From contig NZ_BDBB01000032.1 in the NCBI RefSeq assembly GCF_001612765.1, forward strand, positions 1 through 62,934: 62,934 nt of DNA, read 5' to 3'. The notes below the pieces were generated by a model. The model saw only the letters and a program-made list of their open reading frames with translations, did not search any database and was not told the origin of the DNA. The position numbers and the translations under genes were made by a program. Positions 25,284 through 33,448 of the stretch are shown here, piece by piece (within the stretch, counting starts at the first letter, position 1; every line of letters begins with the position of its first letter). The DNA is from Nocardia arthritidis NBRC 100137 (GTDB taxonomy: Bacteria > Actinomycetota > Actinomycetes > Mycobacteriales > Mycobacteriaceae).

Positions 25284-25507
25284 GCAGGGCCGGCCGCGAG
25301 GTCGACGACGAGCGCCGCGTCGCGCTGGTCGACCTGCTGGATCGGGTGCTGGCGGGCGGCGTGGTGATCACCGGCGACATCAAGCTCGCCATCGCGGACG
25401 TCGACCTGGTCCAGATCTCGCTGCGAGCCCTCATCTCCTCGATCAGCACGCTGTCCACGTCACTCGGACCCGCGACGCACGGCGCGCTGGAACCGCCCGA
25501 TGACTGA
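25280..25507 (+). CDS. Small GvpA-family paralogue (GvpS/GvpM type)
   Basis: 75 aa. It keeps the GvpA-family core LVDLLDRVLAGGVVITGDI followed by LVQISLRALISSIS, but little else. By position before gvpK it matches gvpS of streptomycetes; gvpM is the corresponding name in haloarchaea. A minor assembly role is likely. Overlaps gvpL by 4 nt and gvpK by 8 nt. Confidence 0.8.
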   Translation: MSRAGREVDDERRVALVDLLDRVLAGGVVITGDIKLAIADVDLVQISLRALISSISTLSTSLGPATHGALEPPDD

Positions 25508-25799
25508 ATTCGGCGGTATCCCCCCGCGCATCGACACCGAACCCGAATCGGTCGAACGCGGACTGGTCAGCCTCGTCCTCACCCTGGTCGAACTCCTCCG
25601 CCAACTCATGGAGCGCCAAGCACTCCGCCGAGTCGACGCGGGCGACCTCACCGACACCCAGATCGAACGCATCGGCACCACCCTCATGCTGCTGGAACAA
25701 CGCATGGAGGAACTCCGCGACCACTTCGGCCTCACCCCCGAAGACCTCAACATCGACCTCGGCCCCCTAGGCACCCTCCTCCCCCGCGACCCACCCTGA
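25500..25799 (+). CDS. gvpK: Gas-vesicle protein GvpK
   Basis: 99 aa. The helix-rich core VSLVLTLVELLRQLMERQA, then RVDAGDLTDTQIERIG and LMLLEQRMEELRDHFGL, is diagnostic of GvpK, and the end LNIDLGPLGTLL fits too. Last gene of the ten-gene operon. No GvpN ATPase or GvpC is present in the cluster, as in streptomycetes. Confidence 0.92.
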   Translation: MTEFGGIPPRIDTEPESVERGLVSLVLTLVELLRQLMERQALRRVDAGDLTDTQIERIGTTLMLLEQRMEELRDHFGLTPEDLNIDLGPLGTLLPRDPP

Positions 25800-25847
25800 A
25801 ACCACGAGTCGAGGTGTGGTCGCGCGTGCGGCAGGATTGGGCTCACC

Positions 25848-26570
25848 ATGACCGGCGACGATGAGCTCTCTCCCGGCAGCCGGCGGCTGCACCTCGCACG
25901 GCTCGCGCTGTTCGCCGCGGGCCTGGCGGTGATGTTCTATCTCGTCGCCGTCGCGCGGGTGATCGATGTCGAGGGGGTGCGCGGCATGGTCGCGGCGACG
26001 GGGGCTGCGGCGCCATTCGCCTACCTGGTGGTGTCGGCTGTGCTCGGCGCCGTCTTCGTTCCCGGGCCACTGCTGGCAGCCGGGAGCGGTCTGCTGTTCG
26101 GGCCGCTGGCGGGGACGTTCGTGACGCTGGGTTCGGCGGTGGGCACGGCGACCATCACGAGCTTTCTCGGGCGGCGGGCCGGCCGCGAGAGCGCGTGCGG
26201 TTTGCTCGGCGCCGAGCGCGCCCAGCGCATCGACGCCCGGATCGAACGGCGCGGCATGTGGGCCGTCGTCGGTCAGCGCTTCGTCCCGGGTATCTCGGAT
26301 GCGCTGGCGTCATATGTCTTCGGCGCTTTCGGAATTCCGTTGTGGCAGATGGCCGTCGGCGCGTTGATCGGATCGGCGCCACGGGCCTTCGTCTACACCG
26401 CGCTCGGCGCATCGATCGGTGACCTCTCGGCCCCTCTGGCCTACACCGCGATCGCGGTATGGTGCGTCACCGCGATCATCGGAGCTTTCGCCGCACATCG
26501 CGGCTACCGGAGTTGGCGCGGTCGGGACGCACGTCGCGAAACAGTGCCGGACCGCGACCCGGACGACTGA
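25848..26570 (+). CDS. TVP38/TMEM64 (DedA-like) membrane protein
   Basis: 240 aa with about five or six hydrophobic segments. The conserved loop region has VFVPGPLLAAGSGLLFGPL, GSAVGTATITSFLGRRAGR and VGQRFVPGISDALASYVFGA (read as separate parts), which is the SNARE-associated/VTT domain. Such proteins are linked to lipid scrambling or undecaprenyl-phosphate recycling in other bacteria; the role here is unknown. It begins 48 nt after gvpK on the same strand, possibly by read-through, but is not a known gas-vesicle gene. Confidence 0.85.
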   Translation: MTGDDELSPGSRRLHLARLALFAAGLAVMFYLVAVARVIDVEGVRGMVAATGAAAPFAYLVVSAVLGAVFVPGPLLAAGSGLLFGPLAGTFVTLGSAVGTATITSFLGRRAGRESACGLLGAERAQRIDARIERRGMWAVVGQRFVPGISDALASYVFGAFGIPLWQMAVGALIGSAPRAFVYTALGASIGDLSAPLAYTAIAVWCVTAIIGAFAAHRGYRSWRGRDARRETVPDRDPDD

Positions 26571-26604
26571 AGCCCTCGCCTGCGGCCGGGGCGGCGTTCC
26601 GCGG

Positions 26605-26997
26605 TTACGCGCCGAGTTCCTCGAGCAACCGGCGGTAGGCGTCGGCGTCGAGCAGCTCGTCGTCCGAGACGCCTTCCGCCTGCCTGATCTTGAACAGCCA
26701 GGCCGCGTACGGGTCGTTGTTCACCTGCTCGGGGGCATCCGCGATCGCCGGGTTGACCTGGACGACTACGCCGCGGGCCGGGCTGTACATCTCCGCGATG
26801 GCCGAGGCCGCCTCCACGGCGCCGACGGCCTCGCCGGTCCCGACGAACGTGCCAACGCCGGGCGTGGTGACGAACACGATCGTGCCCAAGTTCTGTTGCG
26901 CATGGTCGGTGAGTCCGACCGCCAGCGTGCCGTCACGCTCCAGCCGCGCCCACATGTGCGCATCGGTGTACTTCAATTCAGCAGGAATCATCGACAT
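26605..26997 (-). CDS. GcvH-like protein lacking the lipoyl lysine
   Basis: 130 aa with the size and fold pattern of glycine cleavage H protein: YTDAHMWARLERDGTLAVGL at the start, ITDHAQ-like LTDHAQQNLGTIVFV, and the hairpin ending MYSPARGVVV. In true H proteins this hairpin reads VE-x-x-K and the lysine carries lipoate. Here it reads V61-E-A-A-S65-A-I-A-E, with Ser65 (codon at 26803-26805) in the lysine position and no lysine nearby. It therefore cannot be lipoylated in the usual way. No gcvT, gcvP or lipoate gene is in the window. Function unknown: a scaffold or regulatory paralogue is possible. Confidence 0.85.
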   Translation of the reverse strand: MSMIPAELKYTDAHMWARLERDGTLAVGLTDHAQQNLGTIVFVTTPGVGTFVGTGEAVGAVEAASAIAEMYSPARGVVVQVNPAIADAPEQVNNDPYAAWLFKIRQAEGVSDDELLDADAYRRLLEELGA

Positions 26998-27177
26998 GTC
27001 TGGTCTCCATCCGGAAGTCGACGCACCGCGGATCGCCCGCCGCGGACGATCACCGCACAGCTTGCTACACGGTCCGCGTTGTCCGAGTTCGCACACACCG
27101 ACCGGAGACCGGCACAGCCGAAGCATGCTTCATCGTTCGCACGCGCCGAGACCTCACGACCAGGGGATAGGAGGGCG

Positions 27178-27624
27178 CTATGCGCAGGGCGGGGCGGGTG
27201 CGTCGATGAACAGCGGCTCGCCTGTCGGTGGGGCGTAGACGACGTCGAGGACGAGCGGTTCGCTGCCGCGATTCAGACCGACGTGGACGTTCCATTCGCC
27301 CGCGGGCTCGTAGATGAACTCGCCGGTGCGATAGACCGGTGCGTCACATTCGGGACCGGGGTGGGTGAGCGTTCCGGATCGGACGAAGCCGAAGACCGGG
27401 CCGACATGGTAATGCCAGCCGGTGGAGCCGCCGGGGCCGATCGTGATCTCGCGGACGACCAGATCGGTGCCCGCGACGAACGGTAGGAGCCCCGCGGGGA
27501 TCCGGGCCTCACCGAGGGTGACGGCGGTGATGTCGCTACCGGGCGTCGCGTCGGCATGCGCCGCACTCACCAGGGCGGCGGCGAGTACCACCGGTACCAC
27601 GGCGACGCGGAGAAAGAGCGTCAT
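27178..27624 (-). CDS. Secreted single-domain cupin protein
   Basis: 148 aa. An N-terminal signal peptide (MTLFLRVAVVPVVLAAALVS, cleavage likely after AHA) is followed by a cupin barrel: GGSTGWHYHVGPVFGFVRSG carries the H-x-H metal motif, and a second cupin strand is EPAGEWNVHVG. Metal-binding cupins have many roles and the substrate is not readable. It faces away from the TetR gene next to it, with 133 bp between the starts. Confidence 0.8.
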   Translation of the reverse strand: MTLFLRVAVVPVVLAAALVSAAHADATPGSDITAVTLGEARIPAGLLPFVAGTDLVVREITIGPGGSTGWHYHVGPVFGFVRSGTLTHPGPECDAPVYRTGEFIYEPAGEWNVHVGLNRGSEPLVLDVVYAPPTGEPLFIDAPAPPCA

Positions 27625-27757
27625 CCCCGCAGCCTAGTCACGGGGGTGTCGCACCGGAACCTCGTTCGGTGACGATGCGGGAGAATCGGAATCCCGCCGA
27701 GCGACGCCGCTGTGGTGGCGAGTATCCACGACAAGACCACTGGATTACCGTACTTAC

Positions 27758-28456
27758 GTGGCCCGGACAGACGAAGAGGATTCGGCGGCGAAGATCATCG
27801 ACACCGTGTTGTCGATGCTCGAGTCGGACGGTTACGACGCGGTCCAGCTGCGGGCGGTCGCGCGGAACGCGCACGTCTCCCTCGCCACGGTCTACAAGCG
27901 GTACCCCACTCGTGACGATCTGATGCTCGCCGCGGTCGAGCGATGGATGGCGACCAATACCTACGCCACCCCGGCACCGCAGATCGAAGGCGAGACGCTT
28001 CGCGATGGCCTGATCCGGTTGTTGCGGTACATATTCGAACCCTGGGAACGAAATCCCCGGATGCTCGAAGCCTACTATCGCGCACGATCCGGGCCCGGCG
28101 GCCGGCGACTGGACGCCCAAGGCTTCGACGCCGTGCTGCCCGCCATCGCATGTCTTTTCGCCGATGCCGAGCCCGACTACGTCGCGGACATCGCGCTCGT
28201 GCTGACCCATATGACCTACGCGCTGATCGGCCGCTTCGCGAACGCCGATCTCGACATCACCCAGATCTTGCCCGCCCTCGAGCGGACCGTCCTGAGGCTG
28301 ACCGGGAACAACGAACCACCGGCAGCTGCCGCCGGGCGCGCGCGACCGGGTGCGCGGAGCTTCGCGTGGAGCGATTCGCTCGTCTCGCCGTTCCACCCCG
28401 ATCCCCCCACCGACCGAGAGCAGTCGCCGAACCCGTCTGACCAGCCACCGGCGTAG
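27758..28456 (+). CDS. TetR-family regulator
   Basis: 232 aa. A TetR DNA-binding domain is at residues 1-60, with the helix-turn-helix VQLRAVARNAHVSLATVYKR followed by YPTRDDL. The ligand domain (about 65-185) has no recognised specificity. The last 40 residues are Pro/Ser-rich and disordered. GTG 27758 is used because the domain starts immediately. It is divergent from the cupin gene, which may be its target. Confidence 0.88.
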   Translation: MARTDEEDSAAKIIDTVLSMLESDGYDAVQLRAVARNAHVSLATVYKRYPTRDDLMLAAVERWMATNTYATPAPQIEGETLRDGLIRLLRYIFEPWERNPRMLEAYYRARSGPGGRRLDAQGFDAVLPAIACLFADAEPDYVADIALVLTHMTYALIGRFANADLDITQILPALERTVLRLTGNNEPPAAAAGRARPGARSFAWSDSLVSPFHPDPPTDREQSPNPSDQPPA

Positions 28457-28733
28457 ACCGGTTCGACCCGTCCGCGCGACGCCCCACGAAGACGCGGCAT
28501 GAGCAGTTCCATCGATGAAATGCGTTCCGGTACCACCCATTTGCGCATTTCCGGCATATGCCACATATCGCACGCGCCGAACCCGGTCGTTCACGGGGTA
28601 TTCCCGCCTGCGGTGCGGTGTCGAGTTGCTCGGCGCGCCCGGCCGGTACAGCATCTGCGGTATGCCGTCCACACCGCTGAATCCAGCAGGCGACGTTCCC
28701 GACACCGGAATCCCCGGCCATCTCGCCGCTCAC

Positions 28734-30365
28734 ATGACCATGACCGAGCAGCACGAATGGCACCGTTCCCACCTGCGCCGTCATCCGGTGTCGCGGCGCA
28801 ATATCCTGCGCGGCGCCGCGGCGGCCGCCGCCGTGGCCGCGATCGGCACGGCGCCGTTCGGCAGGCGTGCCTACGCCGAGGAGGCCCAGCTGGCGGTGGG
28901 TGGACGACACGTCGCTTTCGGCCCGGACGCGGCAAGCCAGTTGCGTTTCGCGGCGCAGCTGTCACGGCGTCCGGCGGGCGCCACGGTGTACCTCGACCAC
29001 GGACCGACGCCGGCTTTGGGCGCTACGGTCGAAGCCGAAGTGCGCAACCTGCTCACCCAGGTGCCCACCGCCGACGGCGGCGTGCTCGCGGCCGAACAGT
29101 TCTACGTCCACGCCCCGGTGGACGGCCTGCCCGGCCGGGTGCCTCACTTCTACCGCTGGCGGACCTCCGACGGATTCGCCGGCGACATCCGCACCGCCGC
29201 ACCCGCGATGCCCAGCGCACGCCCGGCGGTCCTTCCGTTCCGCTTCACCATGATGGGCGACCAGGGCACCGACGAGACCCCGGCGCTGCCCGAAGGCGTC
29301 GCTCCCGGCGACTACGACGACAAGTACTACAAGGCCGACAACGATCCCGCCGCGCCGCACGCGAGCAACGTGCTGCGCCAGATCGCCGCCGCACGGCCCG
29401 ATTTCCACATCCTCGCCGGCGACATCGCCTACGCCGACCCTTCCGGCGCGGGCAAGCCGGGACAGTTCGCCGCGCACGGAGCGCGACCGGCGAGCGGGTT
29501 CGACAAGTACAACCCCTACGTCTGGGACGTCTACTTCAACGCCATCGAGTCCAGCGCCGCCCAGACTCCGTGGATGTTCACCACCGGCAATCACGACATG
29601 GAAGGCACCTACGGCGAGCACGGCTACGGCGGGCACCTGGCGCGCCTGGACTTCCCCGGCAACGGTCCGGCGGGCTGCCCGTCGGCGTACTCGTTCACCT
29701 ACGGCAACGTCGCGGTGGTATCGCTGGACGCCAACGACGTCTCCTACGAGATCCGCGCGAACAGCGGCTACTCCGGTGGCGCCCAGACGAGCTGGGTGGA
29801 GCGCACCCTGGCCGCCTACCGCGCCGACCCCGACATCGATTTCATCGTCTGCTTCTTCCACCACTGCGCGTACTCGACCACCGAATCGCACGCCAGCGAC
29901 GGCGGCGTGCGGGACGCGTGGGTGGGCCTGTTCGACCGATTCCAGGTGGATCTGGTGTTGCAAGGCCACAACCACGTCTACGAGCGCACCGACCCGATCC
30001 GCGGCGGACAGGCGACGAAGGTCGCCGGCGACAATTCGATCGTCTACCCGGAAACCGACGGGACCGTGTACTACACCGTGGGCGGCGGTGGACGCCCGCG
30101 CTACGAATTCCAGCCGGGCTCACAAGAGACCTTCCGCGGCAACGAATTGTCCGATACCGGGGTGCCGAACAGCTACGTGTGGACCCCGGGCGGCGGCAAG
30201 CAGGACGAAGCCGCGCCATGGTCACGGGTCCGCTTCCGGAATTACTCCTTCCTGCGCGTCGACGTCCGGCCGGGCGTATTCGCCAGCGAGATGGACGTGG
30301 TCGCGGTCGACGAGTACGGCCGCGAGTTCGACCGTGTGCTGTTCCGGCGGCAGGTCCGGTCCTGA
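28734..30365 (+). CDS. Tat-exported purple-acid-phosphatase-like metallophosphoesterase
   Basis: 543 aa. A twin-arginine signal is near the start: HPVSRRNILRGAAAAAAVAA, then an AYA cleavage site. The calcineurin-like phosphoesterase motifs are in order: MGDQGTDETP, AGDIAYADPSG, TTGNHDMEGTYGEH (GNHD), FFHHCAYS and LQGHNHVYERT (GHNH). These bind two metals. The N-terminal half before them is a fibronectin-like domain. It resembles the exported phosphatase Rv2577 of M. tuberculosis in size and layout. The start is uncertain: ATG 28734, 28740 or 28662 all fit, and none has a strong ribosome site. Confidence 0.88.
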   Translation: MTMTEQHEWHRSHLRRHPVSRRNILRGAAAAAAVAAIGTAPFGRRAYAEEAQLAVGGRHVAFGPDAASQLRFAAQLSRRPAGATVYLDHGPTPALGATVEAEVRNLLTQVPTADGGVLAAEQFYVHAPVDGLPGRVPHFYRWRTSDGFAGDIRTAAPAMPSARPAVLPFRFTMMGDQGTDETPALPEGVAPGDYDDKYYKADNDPAAPHASNVLRQIAAARPDFHILAGDIAYADPSGAGKPGQFAAHGARPASGFDKYNPYVWDVYFNAIESSAAQTPWMFTTGNHDMEGTYGEHGYGGHLARLDFPGNGPAGCPSAYSFTYGNVAVVSLDANDVSYEIRANSGYSGGAQTSWVERTLAAYRADPDIDFIVCFFHHCAYSTTESHASDGGVRDAWVGLFDRFQVDLVLQGHNHVYERTDPIRGGQATKVAGDNSIVYPETDGTVYYTVGGGGRPRYEFQPGSQETFRGNELSDTGVPNSYVWTPGGGKQDEAAPWSRVRFRNYSFLRVDVRPGVFASEMDVVAVDEYGREFDRVLFRRQVRS

Positions 30366-30377
30366 GCCGGGCGGGTT

Positions 30378-30707
30378 CTATTTCTTCTTCGGCGGAAGGG
30401 TCCGGGCGTAGGCGATGCCGCGCTCGACCCATTCCCGCAGGACTTCGTCGTCGTCGGTGGCGGTGACCCGCAACCAGCCGACCATCTCGCGACCGCCCAT
30501 GACCATGGGCTGCACGGCGTCACCCAGGAGCCGCTCGCCTTCCTCAGGATCCACCCGCACGAGCAGACCGCCCTGCCCGCTGGCGGCGACCGCCATATTG
30601 CCGCCGATCAAGAAGGCGAGTCCGCCGAACATCTTTTGCTCGGTGAGTTCGGGGCCGGGCACGATCAGTTCCCGGATCCGCTCGGCCAGTTCCTCGTCGT
30701 ATGCCAT
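30378..30707 (-). CDS. TfoX N-terminal-domain protein
   Basis: 109 aa, a stand-alone TfoX/Sxy N-terminal domain: MAYDEELAERIRELI, then EQKMFGGLAFLIGGNMAVAA and GREMVGWLRV. In gamma-proteobacteria TfoX regulates competence. The single-domain versions of actinobacteria have no established role. It ends in PPKKK. It converges with the phosphatase gene, 12 bp apart, with no clear hairpin between. Confidence 0.85.
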   Translation of the reverse strand: MAYDEELAERIRELIVPGPELTEQKMFGGLAFLIGGNMAVAASGQGGLLVRVDPEEGERLLGDAVQPMVMGGREMVGWLRVTATDDDEVLREWVERGIAYARTLPPKKK

Positions 30708-31078
30708 AGCGGCATTGTTCACCCGGTATCCGACAACTCGGCGTTCCACCGGTCGAGAACGCCCGCGTGTCCTCTCCCGGGTCCTCGGCGGCCCGGCACC
30801 GCACATCTCGATGACGCGGCACGCATCCGGCTGCGGTGGTCGATACTGAAAATTACTGCACCACAGTGTTTTTGATCGCAATCCTAGGTATGCGGACGCA
30901 GTACGTACGTACACTCCCGAGCCGCCTGGATGTCATTGGACGTTCAAGCGGATGTTTCCGTACCCCTCTGTAATACAGGCGTGAGACGGTGCCACGCATT
31001 GTCATTGGCTCTAGCGCGCAATCCGTTTCACTTTTCGCAGTCGGCTGCGCCCCCAGAGACGGGACGAAGGACTCTTCC
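30708..31078. other. Intergenic region with a 12-bp palindrome
   Basis: 371 bp between the TfoX-like gene and the divergent large membrane protein. Centre AT-rich (around 30845-30880). At 30901-30912 stands GTACGTACGTAC, a perfect 12-bp palindrome, a plausible operator. The reading frame of the downstream gene is open through the right part from 30989, but no homology supports coding there. Confidence 0.5.
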
Positions 31079-33400
31079 GTGCACATCTGCTCCCCAGCGG
31101 TGCGATCACGCGCTGTCCGCCGTAAGTCATCCAGGCGGCATTCGATTCCGGTCCGGGACACATTCCGCACGGCAGGGCGCGCGTCGCGCGGCGGTGTGCC
31201 GAGCCGGTGGCCGCGTTTCGCAACAGGTCGTTGGCGGCGCCGGGCCGTCTGGATGGCACTGATCATCTTCACGCTCTTCGTCTTCCCCGGCTTCGTCGGC
31301 GCACTGGCCGCCGCACAGGACGCCGCGGGCGGCACGGCCGGAACCTCCCAGATCGACGGCCTCAGCTGGATGAACATCCACGACTCGTCGGGTATCGCGC
31401 TGTCGGACTACCGGTTCGCCACCGGCGACGAAAGCCTGTTCAAGCCGCGCGCCACCATTCTGTGGGCCGTGCTGGGTTTCGAGTTCATCGGTTACATAGC
31501 CATCGTCACGACGGCGATCTGGTTGATCGGCTACGCACTGAGCTTCCGGTGGCTGGACATGTTCAGTGCGGCCCTGCACGGCGTGGCCGAGGCCATGACG
31601 GCACAGATCGCGACCCCGATCATGCTGGTCACGGCGGCGAGCATCGGCGCGGTCTGCGTCGGGTGGTTCATCGCGCGCGGCTACCACGCGAAGGCCACCA
31701 TGCAGGTGGTGACGATGGTGGGCGTGGCGCTACTGGGTCCGTTGTTCCTGGCCGAGCCCTTGGCGGACGTGCTGTCCTCGCACGGGTTACTGGCGCAGGG
31801 CCGCGATCTCGGCATCTCGGTGGCCGCGGGCTTGAACGGCGACGCCGATCCGAATCCGAGCCAGCTGGTGGCGACGATGCAGAGCGATCTCGCCGACAAT
31901 TTCGCCCGGCAGCCGCTGCAGGTGTGGAATTTCGGCCATACGGTCGACCAGCGGCCCGCCTGCCGGTCGGCGTGGTCGGCCGGGGTGGCGGCAGGCGACG
32001 ACGCCCGGGTGATCAGCGGCTTGAAGTCGTGCGGCGACGCCGCAGCGCACGCGAAGGCCGAGAACCCCTCCATGGGGCAGGTCGCCACCGGGCTCATGCT
32101 GCTGACCTGCGGCGGAATCTTGCTGGTCTTCGCGATGTACCTCGGACTCAAGGTGATCAAGGCCGCGCTGGACACGATCTATCACGGGTTCATGTCGATA
32201 TTCGGCTTCGCCGCAGGCGGATTCGTGTACGGCCCGACGCAGACGTTCCTGGTTCGCAATATCGTGGACAGCTTCGTCGCGGCGGCGCGCATGACGGCGT
32301 ACACCATCTTTCTCGGGGTCTACATCCTGTTCATGGGCAACCTTTTCGCGCAGGCTCGCGGCCAGGTCATGGCGGTGATCATCATCGCGGGCACCGTCGA
32401 GATCGTCGCCGTGTTCCAGCTCAGACGCCTCAGCAGCGGCCTCAGTCGCGGCAACGACTGGATCGCCAACCGGTTCGGCCTCGCGATCCAGGGTCAGGGC
32501 AAGTCCGCGAGCGGCGGCAGCGGCACCGCCCTCGGGATGGGCGGTGGCGGCGCTGGAAAGTCCGCGCCCGGAATGGGTTTGGTGAGCACCCTCACCACGC
32601 TCAATGCCATCAACTCCTCGCCGGTGACGGCATGGCTCGCCGGAGGAAGGGTCAATCCGTTGAACCCGCTGTCGAGCACACGAAGGAGGATCGAACGCTC
32701 CACCAGGAGAATTCTGGCCAGCCGCGAAGAGGGATACATCGAGCACCAACTGTCCCGCACGAACTGGCGGGGTGTGGCGGTCGACGCGGCCGCGCCGATG
32801 GGGGGCATGCGCACCCAGCTGGGCGTCTCCCGCGCCTTGAAAGTGCTTCGGGACAACAAGGTTCCCGATTCCCGGATCCATGCCGTTCTGCTCTCCTCCG
32901 GCGCGTCCCACGAGCGGGTGACCAACGCGTTCACGGCGTACTCCGTCCAGGAATCGACGGCCTCGCAGAATCCGTACAGCTTCGCACCGTTGCAGAAGGC
33001 GATCGCGGCGGCGTGGGCGGTGGACAACCATGTCGACCACGAAGCGCACGACGCCTTCGCCGCTCAGGCGGTCATCGCGGCGGACAGCTTCGTCCGGCAC
33101 AGCAACGCACCGGCCCCCGGGGCCACCATCGATCACGGGTTCGTGCAGCGGGTCGAGCAGAATTGGCATTCGGACCGGGCCCTGCGGGCGGCGATCACGC
33201 CGGACGAGTGGGACGGCGCGGGGCGTGACACCCGATGGGCGATCGGGCACCGAGTCGCGACCTTACACCAGCAGGCGGCCCGGACTTACTACGAGAATCC
33301 GAACGACATCAACCGGGAAGCCTTGATGCGATCGGCCAGGCGCGTCGCCAACCTCGACCACCTGGATCCCGAGGGTGGGCTCGACCCCTGGAATCCGTAG
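31079..33400 (+). CDS. Large polytopic membrane protein, possibly VirB6/TrbL-like
   Basis: About 773 aa from GTG 31079, which has a GAAGGA ribosome site at 31066-31071; the frame is open back to 30989. A basic N-terminus leads into a hydrophobic segment (MALIIFTLFVFPGFVGALAA, about 58-78), an extracytoplasmic region, then about six more transmembrane segments up to about residue 440. These include a stretch with GGFVYGPTQTFLVRNIVDSF. The last 300 residues are soluble, helical and charged. Size and layout resemble VirB6/TrbL pore proteins of type IV secretion, but I see no diagnostic motif and no other conjugation gene nearby. Could be a relic of a mobile element or a lineage-specific protein. 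Confidence 0.55.
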   Translation: MHICSPAVRSRAVRRKSSRRHSIPVRDTFRTAGRASRGGVPSRWPRFATGRWRRRAVWMALIIFTLFVFPGFVGALAAAQDAAGGTAGTSQIDGLSWMNIHDSSGIALSDYRFATGDESLFKPRATILWAVLGFEFIGYIAIVTTAIWLIGYALSFRWLDMFSAALHGVAEAMTAQIATPIMLVTAASIGAVCVGWFIARGYHAKATMQVVTMVGVALLGPLFLAEPLADVLSSHGLLAQGRDLGISVAAGLNGDADPNPSQLVATMQSDLADNFARQPLQVWNFGHTVDQRPACRSAWSAGVAAGDDARVISGLKSCGDAAAHAKAENPSMGQVATGLMLLTCGGILLVFAMYLGLKVIKAALDTIYHGFMSIFGFAAGGFVYGPTQTFLVRNIVDSFVAAARMTAYTIFLGVYILFMGNLFAQARGQVMAVIIIAGTVEIVAVFQLRRLSSGLSRGNDWIANRFGLAIQGQGKSASGGSGTALGMGGGGAGKSAPGMGLVSTLTTLNAINSSPVTAWLAGGRVNPLNPLSSTRRRIERSTRRILASREEGYIEHQLSRTNWRGVAVDAAAPMGGMRTQLGVSRALKVLRDNKVPDSRIHAVLLSSGASHERVTNAFTAYSVQESTASQNPYSFAPLQKAIAAAWAVDNHVDHEAHDAFAAQAVIAADSFVRHSNAPAPGATIDHGFVQRVEQNWHSDRALRAAITPDEWDGAGRDTRWAIGHRVATLHQQAARTYYENPNDINREALMRSARRVANLDHLDPEGGLDPWNP

Positions 33401-33408
33401 CGAGCGGG

Positions 33409-33442
33409 CGACCCGGTCGAACCCGGCCCAACCGCCGGGTCG
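33409..33442. terminator. Hairpin between convergent genes
   Basis: CGACCCGG at 33409-33416 pairs with CCGGGTCG at 33435-33442, extended by near-matching GGG/CCC flanks. It lies in the 48 bp between two convergent stops and probably terminates both. Confidence 0.65.
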
Positions 33443-33448
33443 TCCCGA

